This document shows positions 16,904 to 26,334 of a DNA stretch of 64,000 nucleotides, piece after piece; the stretch's first letter is position 1; every line of letters starts with the position of its first letter. Location of the stretch: NCBI RefSeq assembly GCF_024722015.1, contig NZ_JANQBD010000030.1, positions 42,198-106,197 of the forward strand, given 5' to 3'. Under the pieces are notes generated by a model. It did not search any database. It was not told the origin of the DNA and worked only from the letters and a program-made list of their open reading frames with translations. Both the position numbers and the translations under genes were made by a program. The DNA is from Paenibacillus radicis (ex Xue et al. 2023) (GTDB lineage Bacteria; Bacillota; Bacilli; Paenibacillales; NBRC-103111).

Positions 16904-18880
16904 ATGAACAAGAAATGGGCTGCAAAGATTATGGCTCTATCGGTGGCGTTAGCTGTACTGCTGCCGGCTGAAGCAGGTGTGTGGGCATCCAGTATGGCGG
17001 TCAGCACCGGCAATTCCTCGATCGACGGACGACCGGTCGCTTTTAAGAACCGCGACCATTGGTCCTCGCCGGATGGATGGCAGGTGTATCCGTATTATTT
17101 TACGGCCGATAGCAGCTCTTTTGGCAGCGGTGATCGTTACACTGCACGCTTCAGTTACATGGGAGTGACGGCTAACGGCGATTCCGGCAAGGATTCAGTC
17201 ACGAATACAACGATCCCATGGGCTGGCTCCAATGACAAAGGACTTGGCTTAGTCCAGGTGGCAGGGCATACGTTGTCTTCTGAATTTGCAACGGATCATG
17301 GATATTCGGTTTCACAGGATTTGACGAATGGCATGTCAGGCGGGTATTTGAATCATGTTATTTTGTCCCGTGCCGAAACGGTGGACGAGGTTGAGCAGAT
17401 TTTGAGGGATACCAACAACGGGGGAGGGTTCCATAGCAGCTTCGCACGTAATACATCAGCTATGATTAGTGTATTTGACCGTAACGGCAATGCGGCCGTG
17501 TTCGAATTTGACGGCGATAGCTTTACCCGTGATAACATAACACAGGAGTACCAACAGGATGCTAACGGCTATTACACCGCTGCACATAATGATGATAAAG
17601 ATACAGCAAACCCGGCTGACGGCGCCTATAGCGGCTATGATTGGCGCAATAATTTCAGCAAGGTCAATTGGTCAAAGCCAAACGGATTCCCTTATTTCTA
17701 CGATCAGCAGACGACAACTATTCTTACGGAAACCGACCCTTACTCTCAAGAGGAGGATTCTAACGTCGTCAACACTGTGTATACACCGGATGGTATCCAT
17801 GACTGGGAGTTCTCAACCAGCGCGGTGAAGCGCCATACCCGGACAGGCATCCGTCTGGATGATCCATATAAGAAGGATTATCGTTATTTTATTCATAAAA
17901 ATGTCGGCTCCAACGCGCTCGGGACGGACAATTACCTGGAAACGCTGAGTAAAAATATCGGTGAGCTTCCAGGCAGTCAGAAACCGACCGGATGGCATAT
18001 TAACCGTTTCGTTTCAACCTTTGGTACAGTGCTCGTCGGTAATAAAATTGGCGATCCTTATGGCGGCAAGCTCACCACCATGTGGGTGAACCTAGGCGAA
18101 CCAACGGTAGGCATATTCATTCCATTGTTCCCGTATACGGGTACAGTTCCTGCTGAATTGAATGATATGTACCTCGCGATCAACGCCAAACGCCACCTCG
18201 TGTATAATTACACGGATGACAACGCTGTGGGCTACAGTGGGGGGCGCAACGCAGACCACACTATCGATACAGTTGCTTTAGTTGGTTCCACGAGCAATTA
18301 CTACGCCGAAGGCGGCATTCAGAACTACACATTCGATATCGAGAACTGGGCATTTGATGAATACGATAAATTCATGACCGATCTTAGAAGCGGAACGCGC
18401 ACGGATGCTCAACTGAAATCGGACATGATCGCCTGGCAGCAGAACATGGCCACGAAGATGAAGACGCATTATATCGCCGGGACAAGCCCGAATGTAGCAT
18501 TGAAAAAAGCAGTTACTGTCGATTCCACGTACAGTACCTATGCCGCTGCAAAAGCGGTGGATGGAGTCGTGGCGGATGAGTCCCGCTGGATCAGCGCCAA
18601 TACAGCGGGACCGCATTGGCTTGAGATCAATCTCGGTCAAAGCTACACGCTCAAGAATGCAGAAATTACAACCGGCAAAGGCACGAACGAAGCTGTTTCG
18701 AATTTTAAGCTGCAATCATGGAACGGCACGGCTTGGGTCGATATCCCCGGCACTTCCGTCACAGGCAATACGAGCACTAAGGTCGTGCAAACCTTTACTC
18801 CGGTTGCGACAAGCAAAATCCGCTTCTATTCAACGGATAACGGCTACGTGAAAGTGAAGGATATTCGTTTGTTTGAATAG
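16904..18880 (+). CDS. Secreted Ntn-hydrolase-like amidase with C-terminal F5/8-type (discoidin) domain
   Basis: ATG 16904 (ribosome site aggaggcgatgt) gives 658 residues with a Sec signal peptide, probably cleaved after Ala28 (GVWA then SS). The mature start, followed by a SIDGRPVAFKNRDHW segment, resembles linear-amide Ntn-hydrolases of the C45/choloylglycine kind, which use an N-terminal cysteine. Here serine would occupy that place. The last 140 residues (from NVALKKAVTVDSTYS) look like a discoidin/CBM32-type domain binding cell-wall or host glycans. It shares a promoter motif with the peptide operon, so it may release amide-linked substrates outside the cell. The N-terminal family assignment is tentative. 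Confidence 0.68.
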   Translation: MNKKWAAKIMALSVALAVLLPAEAGVWASSMAVSTGNSSIDGRPVAFKNRDHWSSPDGWQVYPYYFTADSSSFGSGDRYTARFSYMGVTANGDSGKDSVTNTTIPWAGSNDKGLGLVQVAGHTLSSEFATDHGYSVSQDLTNGMSGGYLNHVILSRAETVDEVEQILRDTNNGGGFHSSFARNTSAMISVFDRNGNAAVFEFDGDSFTRDNITQEYQQDANGYYTAAHNDDKDTANPADGAYSGYDWRNNFSKVNWSKPNGFPYFYDQQTTTILTETDPYSQEEDSNVVNTVYTPDGIHDWEFSTSAVKRHTRTGIRLDDPYKKDYRYFIHKNVGSNALGTDNYLETLSKNIGELPGSQKPTGWHINRFVSTFGTVLVGNKIGDPYGGKLTTMWVNLGEPTVGIFIPLFPYTGTVPAELNDMYLAINAKRHLVYNYTDDNAVGYSGGRNADHTIDTVALVGSTSNYYAEGGIQNYTFDIENWAFDEYDKFMTDLRSGTRTDAQLKSDMIAWQQNMATKMKTHYIAGTSPNVALKKAVTVDSTYSTYAAAKAVDGVVADESRWISANTAGPHWLEINLGQSYTLKNAEITTGKGTNEAVSNFKLQSWNGTAWVDIPGTSVTGNTSTKVVQTFTPVATSKIRFYSTDNGYVKVKDIRLFE

Positions 18881-18892
18881 TTAGGAATGAAC

Positions 18893-18937
18893 AAAAAAAT
18901 CCCGGCAACCGCTTATACTGGTTGCGGGATTTTTTTG
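18893..18937 (+). terminator. Rho-independent terminator after the secreted hydrolase
   Basis: A stem of aaatcccggcaacc with ggttgcgggattt and a long T run lies 12 bases after the stop. It has an A run on the other side, so it could also work on the minus strand. Confidence 0.92.
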
Positions 18938-19039
18938 TTAATTATCAGAACCCATATTTACAAAAAATTAACATTTGAAGGCTGCAATTTGATATATTTA
19001 GATGGAATGTGAATATTTTGTAAAGAGGTGATTCGGAGG

Positions 19040-19939
19040 ATGTATACACTCGCATTAAATGAGGCCTGCCATGAGCAAAAGGGACGTATAGGTTCAAAAG
19101 CGCTGCAGCTTGCTAAATTGACAGGTCACAATATTAGCATTCCGGGTGGATTTATCATTACCTCTGAAGCGTTGGACCGTTTTTTGGCAGACAATGGACT
19201 TAATCCTGAAGAATCATTGTCAGATATTGAACTCCGTTTTATTCAGGCTGCGGTTCCAGATGTGGTGCGTAATGAAGTGGTTGCGGCTTTTGAGCAGCTA
19301 AAGGGTGAAGAGAGGAGAGTAGCCGTTGCTGTTAGATCTTCCTCCTCGGCAGAGGATTTGGAGGAAGCATCGTTCGCCGGACAATACGAAACGATTTTGA
19401 ATGTTACCGATATGCCTCATCTGCTGGAAAGCTTGAAGCGCTGCTGGGCTTCCTTGTTCTCCGCTCGTGTGAGAGGATATGCGCTGCAAAAGAGCATTGG
19501 GGTAAATATGAACAGTTTACCCATGGGCGTGCTGGTACAGCGTATGGTACAGGCCGATGTATCGGGAGTTATATTCAGCATGAATCCGGTGACGAAGAAC
19601 AAGGACGAAATTATTATAAACGCCAGCTATGGATTGGGAGAGGCCATTGTATCCGGCTTGGTAACCCCTGATGCCTATTACGTTGGTAAGACGGATGGCA
19701 GCATCCAAAAGGAGCTAGGCCTTAAGGAAATGAAAATCGTTGCTGCAGCCAAAGAGACGGTGGAGATGGAAACGACGGAAGAGGAGCAAAATCGCTTTTG
19801 CCTGTCTGACCGGCAGATTGATGAACTGGCGGAGGAGACACGCAAGATCGAAGCGTTCTTTGATATGCCTGTCGATATCGAGTTTGCTGTAAAAGACAGC
19901 CGCGTATTCATACTTCAAGCTCGTCCTATTACGGCTTAA
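19040..19939 (+). CDS. PEP-synthase/rifampin-phosphotransferase ATP-binding subunit (PPDK_N domain only)
   Basis: The 299-residue protein is an ATP-grasp domain of the pyruvate phosphate dikinase N-terminal family: GRIGSKALQLAKL, AVRSSSSAEDLEEASFAGQYET, YGLGEAIVSG, and a terminal FILQARPIT, which marks the usual domain boundary. It lacks the phosphohistidine and substrate domains, which are found in the next gene. Rifampin phosphotransferases and PEP synthases normally carry all of these in one chain. ATG 19040 is chosen because GAGGTGAT at 19025-19032 pairs well with the 16S tail at good spacing. It should work as a complex with the product of 20074-21702. Confidence 0.83.
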   Translation: MYTLALNEACHEQKGRIGSKALQLAKLTGHNISIPGGFIITSEALDRFLADNGLNPEESLSDIELRFIQAAVPDVVRNEVVAAFEQLKGEERRVAVAVRSSSSAEDLEEASFAGQYETILNVTDMPHLLESLKRCWASLFSARVRGYALQKSIGVNMNSLPMGVLVQRMVQADVSGVIFSMNPVTKNKDEIIINASYGLGEAIVSGLVTPDAYYVGKTDGSIQKELGLKEMKIVAAAKETVEMETTEEEQNRFCLSDRQIDELAEETRKIEAFFDMPVDIEFAVKDSRVFILQARPITA

Positions 19940-20073
19940 TGCATAAATATCCCTCATAAGTAATCAACGTAAGCTTTAGAAGCCCTATTTCTATTACTTT
20001 TGGAGGAACAAGGAACACCTGAATCATTCATAAATCAGGAATCACCATCCCCGAAGGAGGCATATTCAAGCTT

Positions 20074-21702
20074 ATGACAGTTACATCTTTATTTCAAAGC
20101 ACGATCATGTTAAATGAGGAAGACAAGAAACAAAGCTTCTGGGTTCAGGATGAAGTTCATCTGGCCCACGCGTTAACGCCCTTATTTGCCTCTTTTATGG
20201 TACCTGCGGTTACGGAAGGCACAAAGCTTGCTTTTGAAAATTTGAAGATGCCGCTTCTCCAATTTAAATATAAGGTGGCGGACGGCCGTATTTATCAGGA
20301 TACCGTACCGTATCCGGGAGATCCGCTCCAGAGACTTGAGGAATATAAGGGAACGGTAGGTCCCATACTTCCTGTTCTGAAACAAACGCTGCAGGATTAC
20401 GTAGATGGCGAGTTTTTGCCATTCTACCGTCAACTGGATACTAGTCGGAATCAGACGCTTACATTGGAAGAAGCGAAGGATAAGGTTCAGGAGCTGCACG
20501 ACTTCTACCGTCGAGCTTGGCAGCTTCATTTTGAAATTGTTATGCCTCGTTCTGCATTCATGGTGTTGGAACAATTATATGGGCAATTGACCGGTGAGAC
20601 CAATACGACAGTAATTTACGATATGCTGTCTGGCGTCATGAACAAATCGCTTGAAACGGATAGAGAGCTGTGGAGGCTGGCAGATTTAGCTAATCAGTCG
20701 CCGGCTATGAGGGCTGCTTTTACCGACCCTGCAGATGTGGGCTACAAGGCAGTATTGGAGCAATCGGAGGATGGCAGAGCACTGCTTGAGCGCCTGCAGA
20801 CCGTGCTGGAAACCTACGGATATCGCTCGTCTAATTCCCATGAGTTCAATGATGAAACGTGGGTGGAGAATCCGGAGCATGCATTGCGCATTATTGCGGC
20901 TTATACTCAGAAAAGCTATGATTTTGACCGTGAATTTGCCGAGACTGTACAAGAAAGAGAAGCAAGAGTGGCAGAAGCACTTGCCAAGATGCCTGAGGGC
21001 GAATTGAAGCAAACCTTCATCATGATGTATCAGTGGGCGCTTGATTCCTGGGGTTTGGATGAGGACCACCACTTCTATATTGACGCGATGCTGCCTGCCA
21101 AATCAAGACTGTTTCTGCTAAAGGTCGGCGAGCTGCTTGTGGAGCAGGGCACATTCTCCAATAAGGAAGATATCTTCTATTTGTATCTTGACGAGCTGTT
21201 GGAAGCATTGACGGCTCCGGTTCCGCTTCATGGTACAGTCGAACAGCGGAAAATCGAGCATGAAGCTAATAAAAGCAAGCAAGCCGCGCCGTTCTACGGG
21301 GTGCCGCCAGAACAGCCTATGGACCCTGCCTTGGAGCGTATTTTTGGAGGCAAGCCGCCTGAAATTCAGGAAAAGGAGCAGACGTTCACCGGCTATGCCG
21401 CTTCCCAAGGCAGTTACACGGGGACAGTTAAAGTTGTCAGGAGCCAGGAGGATTTTGCCAAAATTCAGCAAGGAGACGTTCTTGTTTGTAAAACGACAAC
21501 TCCACCATGGACGGTACTGTTCTCTATCGTGGGAGCTATCGTTACCGATGCCGGGGGAATTCTCTCACATGCGGGAACTGTGGCGAGGGAATATAAGCTT
21601 CCTGCTGTCGTAGGATCGAAGGTTGCAACCTCCGTCTTAAAGGATGGGGACAGAGTGACGGTGGACGGCACTAAGGGAGTTGTCCATTTTGGCCAATTCT
21701 AA
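20074..21702 (+). CDS. PEP-utilising enzyme subunit with swivelling phosphohistidine domain (rifampin-phosphotransferase-like)
   Basis: The 542-residue protein has its own ribosome site (gaaggagg at 20054). Its large helical N-terminal part resembles the substrate-binding region of rifampin phosphotransferase. Its last 100 residues form the mobile phosphohistidine domain, with GGILSHAGTVARE containing the likely phosphorylated His499. With the 299-residue ATP subunit the total is 841 residues, close to the size of one-piece Rph. In Rph the histidine shuttles phosphate from ATP to the antibiotic. Whether this pair inactivates rifamycins or acts on another substrate cannot be told, and no rifamycin-associated inverted repeat was seen upstream. 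An MFS exporter gene overlaps its end. Confidence 0.8.
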   Translation: MTVTSLFQSTIMLNEEDKKQSFWVQDEVHLAHALTPLFASFMVPAVTEGTKLAFENLKMPLLQFKYKVADGRIYQDTVPYPGDPLQRLEEYKGTVGPILPVLKQTLQDYVDGEFLPFYRQLDTSRNQTLTLEEAKDKVQELHDFYRRAWQLHFEIVMPRSAFMVLEQLYGQLTGETNTTVIYDMLSGVMNKSLETDRELWRLADLANQSPAMRAAFTDPADVGYKAVLEQSEDGRALLERLQTVLETYGYRSSNSHEFNDETWVENPEHALRIIAAYTQKSYDFDREFAETVQEREARVAEALAKMPEGELKQTFIMMYQWALDSWGLDEDHHFYIDAMLPAKSRLFLLKVGELLVEQGTFSNKEDIFYLYLDELLEALTAPVPLHGTVEQRKIEHEANKSKQAAPFYGVPPEQPMDPALERIFGGKPPEIQEKEQTFTGYAASQGSYTGTVKVVRSQEDFAKIQQGDVLVCKTTTPPWTVLFSIVGAIVTDAGGILSHAGTVAREYKLPAVVGSKVATSVLKDGDRVTVDGTKGVVHFGQF

Positions 21703-23011
21703 TTACCGGCTCGTCTTATTATCTATTCTAACAGGAACCTTTTTGGTTCCTGTTAACTCCACCATGATTGCGGTAGGCTTGCCAACTATTGCGGACGCCC
21801 TTGGCGTCCCGCTATCCCAAGCCTCTTGGGTAATTACGATTTACTTGATCGTTATGGCCGCTTTACAACCGATTGCCGGGAAATTAGGGGATATTCATGG
21901 AAAGCGGACGATGTTCCTGTTAGGTATGCTGCTGTTTCTAGCTGCTGCCGCAGCCTGCATGTTCTCGTTCAATCTGATTTGGCTCATTATATTCCGGGCA
22001 CTTCAGGCGATTGGAGGAGCTATAGCAGCCCCGAATGCAAGCGCGCTGATTCGGGATGTGGTACCGAAGGAAAAACTGGCCCAGACGTTCGGAATGTTCG
22101 GACTGCTAATGGGACTCGGCGCGGCCATAGGTCCTTTAATCGGTTCTGTCTTAATCGGTTCATTGGGATGGACCTCTATATTCTGGATTAACATTCCGTT
22201 TGCACTTTTCAGTGTAGTCGCCGCTTACGTCCATTTGCCCTCTACTCGCAATAGCATTAAAGTATCTTTGGATTATCTCGGCTCGGTGTATTTGATTATC
22301 GGGTTAACTGTATTGACCCTTAGCGTCACTCACCCTGAATATTTCAATTTGTGGACAATGGCTGTACTTGCTGTTACCGTTGGTCTGTTTATCCGCCAGG
22401 AATTGCGTTGTAAGGAACCATTGATCCAATTTACTCTATTCAAAATCCGAATGTTCACCAGTGCGAACCTGGCTATTTTACTAAGCAACGCCATTATGTA
22501 CAGTACGATTCTGGTCATGCCTGTTCTGCTGCAAAAGACATACCATTATTCAGTACAATCCGTCGGGATTCTACTGTTCATTTTTTCATTAGCGATGTCG
22601 GCCTGCTCTTGGTTCGGAGGCTCTTTGACCGAGAAGCTTGGGAAGAAGAAGCTGGTAGGGCTGTCCTTCCTGATCTCGGGCGCGGCGCTGATCGGGTTTT
22701 TAGGAATTTATTACTATCCGACGTTTCTATATATAGCGGTTGTATTGCTTGTAGGAGGTATAGGAGCCGGGATCGGGACGCCCTCTATGCAGGCTGCATC
22801 GATGCAAGCGGTGCCCAAGGAAATGTCCGGTGTGGCGTCGGGAATCTTCTCAACCTTTCGTTACATAGGTGGAATGGCCGCTTCGGTAATGGTCAGTCTG
22901 ATGCTGGACTATCACTGGCTGTTCTATGCTTTGATCGTTATGGCGGTAATCGGATTGCCGCTATCCCGCGGTTTTGCTGAAATTAGGGGCGAGAGAGCGA
23001 GAGCGGGCTAA
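21689..23011 (+). CDS. MFS drug-type exporter (DHA2-like)
   Basis: The 440-residue integral membrane protein has 12-14 hydrophobic segments. It carries the motif A-type GKLGDIHGKRTMF and the N-terminal pattern NSTMIAVGLPTIADALG of drug:proton antiporters. TTG 21689 is preferred over TTG 21680 because aaggga at 21673 then has proper spacing. The start lies inside the end of the phosphohistidine-domain gene, so the two are probably translationally coupled. That pairing, a modifying enzyme with an efflux pump, suggests antibiotic or toxic-metabolite resistance. Confidence 0.85.
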   Translation: MANSNYRLVLLSILTGTFLVPVNSTMIAVGLPTIADALGVPLSQASWVITIYLIVMAALQPIAGKLGDIHGKRTMFLLGMLLFLAAAAACMFSFNLIWLIIFRALQAIGGAIAAPNASALIRDVVPKEKLAQTFGMFGLLMGLGAAIGPLIGSVLIGSLGWTSIFWINIPFALFSVVAAYVHLPSTRNSIKVSLDYLGSVYLIIGLTVLTLSVTHPEYFNLWTMAVLAVTVGLFIRQELRCKEPLIQFTLFKIRMFTSANLAILLSNAIMYSTILVMPVLLQKTYHYSVQSVGILLFIFSLAMSACSWFGGSLTEKLGKKKLVGLSFLISGAALIGFLGIYYYPTFLYIAVVLLVGGIGAGIGTPSMQAASMQAVPKEMSGVASGIFSTFRYIGGMAASVMVSLMLDYHWLFYALIVMAVIGLPLSRGFAEIRGERARAG

Positions 23012-23016
23012 TTTTT

Positions 23017-23057
23017 AATATCCCACGAGCAGCTGAAAAAACGCTTGTGGGATATTT
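23017..23057 (+). terminator. Rho-independent terminator after the MFS gene
   Basis: The stem pairs atatcccacgagc with gcttgtgggatat and is followed by TTTT. Confidence 0.85.
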
Positions 23058-23208
23058 TGTGACGCCAAGAAGATGGACAAAAGTTGTGTTTAGAGGGATG
23101 ATATAGGTAAATGGTAAGTTTATTTACAATAATGTTTTGAGCTTGTCCTGTACTTATAGAGCGCGATGAGGTATATTTTTTTTCATAAACAATAACGGAG
23201 TGGATAAT

Positions 23209-23385
23209 TTGAGTAAAGCTAAAGGCAAGGGCGGGACAGGTAGAGGAACAGACAGCAAGGGCTGGAACCGATGGCAGGCTAGTGCCAACAGAGCCAAAAA
23301 TTCTCCCAAACCTTATACCAGCAAGGGTACCAAAAAAACGGACGGTACAAAAACGACAGGCAGCAACAAGGGAACTAAATCCTGA
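23209..23385 (+). CDS. Small Lys/Gly/Thr-rich basic protein (DUF3934-like)
   Basis: TTG 23209, preceded by acggag, gives 58 residues beginning SKAKGKGGTGRGTD, then KGWNRWQASANRAKN and a Lys/Thr/Gly tail. The sequence resembles the short DUF3934 proteins of Bacillus and Paenibacillus (recognition from memory), here with a longer repetitive tail of TKKTDGTKTTGSNKGTK. It is probably disordered and nucleic-acid binding because of its charge. An in-frame GTG at 23200 would add three residues. Function is unknown. Confidence 0.7.
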   Translation: MSKAKGKGGTGRGTDSKGWNRWQASANRAKNSPKPYTSKGTKKTDGTKTTGSNKGTKS

Positions 23386-23467
23386 ATATAAGGAATCCTG
23401 CATAACAGAAGGAAACATGGCTTGCTCGATAAGTCGCTTGATGATGTAATTACGGAGGAGTTTCCCC

Positions 23468-26029
23468 ATGATTGTAACTACGAAACTTCATATCCCTACT
23501 ATTCGCAACACTTTGGTATCCAGGCCGAGGCTTATAAGCAAGCTTAATGAGGGGATGCAAGCCAAGCTGACGCTTGTTTCTGCGCAGGCTGGATACGGAA
23601 AAACAACAGTGTTAAGTGAATGGGTTAAACAGTGCAATGCACTTGTGGCGTGGGTATCGCTAGATAAGCAGGATAATGATTGGATACAGTTTTGGAGTTA
23701 TATTACAGCTTCTATTCAGGAGAGAGTTCCGGGCTTTGGCACAACGTTAGAGCCTCTTTTAGGAAATGGACCTTCGTTGTCCTCAGAGTCGTTGGAGCCT
23801 GCAATTACGGGGTTACTCAATGAGCTGAGCCAATTGTCCTACGAACTGGTGATCATTCTCGACGATTATCATTTGATTGAACTTCCCGCTATTCATCATT
23901 CATTATTCTATCTGATTGAGCATTTGCCTCCCCGGATTCATTTTTATATTGCAAGTCGTATCGAGCTGACGATTCCTACTGCGCGACTTCTGGCTAAAGG
24001 TGAATTCCATCGAATTATTATGAAGGATTTGCGTTTTCAATTGGATGAGGGGCTTCTCTTTTTTCGGGAAACTACCGATTTACTGTTATCAAAGGATCAA
24101 GTGGCTGAGTTGTTCCATCAGACAGAGGGGTGGATCAGTGGGCTGCAGCTGGTGGCGATCTCACTAAAGCGCAGTGAAAATATAGCCGAGTCCATTAAAC
24201 AATTTAGCGGTCAGCAGCAGCATATATCCGATTATTTGCTTGAAGAGGTGTTTCATCACCAACCGGAGCCCATGCGTTCTTTTTTATTGGAAACGTCTAT
24301 ATTAAGCCGAATGAATCGTTCATTATGTGAGGCCGTAACAGGTCAAATGAACAGTCAAGAACAATTGGAAAAATTGGAACAACAAAATTTGTTTATTATC
24401 CCCTTAGACGATCACAGAAACTGGTATCGGTATCACCATCTGCTTACTGATTTTTTACAACAAATATTGTCCAGAAAATATCCGGATAAATGGTTGCAAG
24501 TTCATAGCGATGCTGCAAATTGGTTGGAGGAGCATGGATTTGATGAGGAAGCGGTAGAGCATTACTTAAAGGGGAAGAAGTATGCGGATGCTGTTCGATT
24601 GATCGAAAAAAATCTTCATACCTTAGTACAGTCCAAGAGTATAGCATTGATCAGGTGGGTATCCGTTTTACCTGAAAACTCCTTAGTAGAGAAGCCTATG
24701 ATTGAAATGTTTTATATATCCGTATTGCTGGGAGTCGGCAAATGGGATGAGGTGTATAGAAGGGTTGAGCAAGCCAAAATCCGGTTTCAAGCGCTGCAGG
24801 AAAAATGGCCCGAAATGGAATGGAACCGGGTGATGGGGAATATTTACTTTTTTTGCGCGGTTACCTCTTATCTTAAGAAGGACTTGGAGAGTACGTCTCA
24901 ATATTTTGAATTGGTAGAACAACATATGTCGGAAGGCAGCTTCTTTCAAACGATGGGTCGTAACAGATACCAAGGCTACGATTCATTTGATGATCATTTG
25001 GCGCTAATCAACGATCTTCATGCAGCCAATGCCTTTCTATTAAAATGGATTAATAATTGGGAAAATAAAAAAGAGTACCCATTCATAGGTTTCTTATATG
25101 CTTCTTATAGTAAATTGCTGTACGAATGGAATCGATTGGATGAGGCGGAGCTATATATAACTCAGGCACTGGGACGCAAGGACATGCAGCCTTTTGCCAG
25201 GATACTGATTCCAGTTGCTGTCAGCGCCTCAAGGATTCAGCAAGCCAAAGGGAATTTCAAACAAGCCTCGGAACTGTTGGAACAGCTGAAGCTGCAGATT
25301 GACTCTCCGGATTATGAATTATTTATGTTGAGAATCGAGGCGGAACAAGCCTTTCTATCTCTGAGGCAAGGCTCATTCCAATCTACTTATGATTGGTTGC
25401 AGCGATGCGGTCTGGAGCCTACGGATGAGGTTTCATTGAATCGGGTGACAGATCATCTATTTTTGGCCAGAGTGCTTGTGGAATGCGAACGGATGGAAGA
25501 AGCGCTGCCGCTATTGGAGAGAATGTATGGTCTGTTAACTAAGGAAGACCGTCTCCGGGATCGAATCAAGGTATTAATTTTGCAAAGTGTGGCGCTTATG
25601 CGTATGGGACAAGCGGAGGCCGCTTCCTCTAAGCTGGAGACTGCTCTGTACTTGGCGGAACCTGAAGGCTACATCCGCAGCTTTATTGATGAAGGACTTA
25701 TCATGGCGGATATGCTGTCCGAATATTTGAGAGTGCAAAACAGTCGTAATAAAACTCCTTTGGTTTCCTTGGCGTATGTGAAGCAGCTGCTTCAAGCTTT
25801 GAACATTATATCCCAAGAAGATTTGCCTGTTAAAGAAGCACTGACCGAACAGGAAACGAGGGTTTTACTGTTAGTCGCGGATGGATTGTCGAACAAGGAA
25901 ATCGCCCATAGTCTGAACATCTCAGGTGAAACGGTGAAGTCGCATATTAAAAACCTGTATAGAAAGCTCAGGGTAAATAATCGAGTGCAAGCACTGCAAT
26001 GTGCCAAAGAATTGAAGATATTGGAATGA
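23468..26029 (+). CDS. MalT-like LuxR-family ATP-dependent transcriptional regulator
   Basis: This 853-residue protein has a STAND-type ATPase at the start (Walker A QAGYGKTT near residues 40-47, Walker B LVIILDDYHLI near 127-137). A long helical TPR-like region follows, as does a C-terminal LuxR-type helix-turn-helix (LTEQETRVLLLVADGLSNKEIA through VKSHIKNLYRKL, about 789-853). MalT-family proteins oligomerise on binding ATP and an inducer and then activate transcription. The gene is monocistronic, with a ribosome site ggaggag. Nothing in the sequence shows its inducer or targets. Confidence 0.9.
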   Translation: MIVTTKLHIPTIRNTLVSRPRLISKLNEGMQAKLTLVSAQAGYGKTTVLSEWVKQCNALVAWVSLDKQDNDWIQFWSYITASIQERVPGFGTTLEPLLGNGPSLSSESLEPAITGLLNELSQLSYELVIILDDYHLIELPAIHHSLFYLIEHLPPRIHFYIASRIELTIPTARLLAKGEFHRIIMKDLRFQLDEGLLFFRETTDLLLSKDQVAELFHQTEGWISGLQLVAISLKRSENIAESIKQFSGQQQHISDYLLEEVFHHQPEPMRSFLLETSILSRMNRSLCEAVTGQMNSQEQLEKLEQQNLFIIPLDDHRNWYRYHHLLTDFLQQILSRKYPDKWLQVHSDAANWLEEHGFDEEAVEHYLKGKKYADAVRLIEKNLHTLVQSKSIALIRWVSVLPENSLVEKPMIEMFYISVLLGVGKWDEVYRRVEQAKIRFQALQEKWPEMEWNRVMGNIYFFCAVTSYLKKDLESTSQYFELVEQHMSEGSFFQTMGRNRYQGYDSFDDHLALINDLHAANAFLLKWINNWENKKEYPFIGFLYASYSKLLYEWNRLDEAELYITQALGRKDMQPFARILIPVAVSASRIQQAKGNFKQASELLEQLKLQIDSPDYELFMLRIEAEQAFLSLRQGSFQSTYDWLQRCGLEPTDEVSLNRVTDHLFLARVLVECERMEEALPLLERMYGLLTKEDRLRDRIKVLILQSVALMRMGQAEAASSKLETALYLAEPEGYIRSFIDEGLIMADMLSEYLRVQNSRNKTPLVSLAYVKQLLQALNIISQEDLPVKEALTEQETRVLLLVADGLSNKEIAHSLNISGETVKSHIKNLYRKLRVNNRVQALQCAKELKILE

Positions 26030-26030
26030 G

Positions 26031-26055
26031 AGCTATCCATTGGATGGCTTTTTTT
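26031..26055 (+). terminator. Rho-independent terminator after the MalT-like gene
   Basis: The stem agctatcc with ggatggct around a three-base loop is followed by seven T, starting right after the stop codon. Confidence 0.85.
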
Positions 26056-26170
26056 GTACACGGAAGAAAGTTCAAGTGCTTTATAGCGCTAAAGCTTTCT
26101 AATATTGCTTAAGTCATGGAGCAACAAAAGACTAGGATTTTCCGGCGGATGCCGAAAGAAAGACAATAAA

Positions 26171-26300
26171 TGGAATTCCTCCCGTTAATTCGGCCCGGAT
26201 ATCAGTTGAAAACAATCTAACTGGAAAAACTCCTGCTAATCTAGGTGATAGAGCTGGGAACAGCTAAAATCCATAGAATTAGCATGAGATATTCCAGTTA
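26171..26300. repeat. Intergenic repeat element: two direct units 51 bases apart plus an inverted unit
   Basis: TGGAATTCCTCCCGTTAAT (26171) recurs as TGGAAAAACTCCTGCTAAT (26222), and the second unit is repeated inverted at 26278-26300 with 20 of 23 positions matching. The inverted pair can form a hairpin with a span of 75 bases measured from TGGAA to TTCCA. The same geometry with a different sequence occurs at 63741-63870. Confidence 0.65.
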
Positions 26301-26334
26301 TAGGGCTTAAAAGCTAATTTGGGGAGAAAATAAC

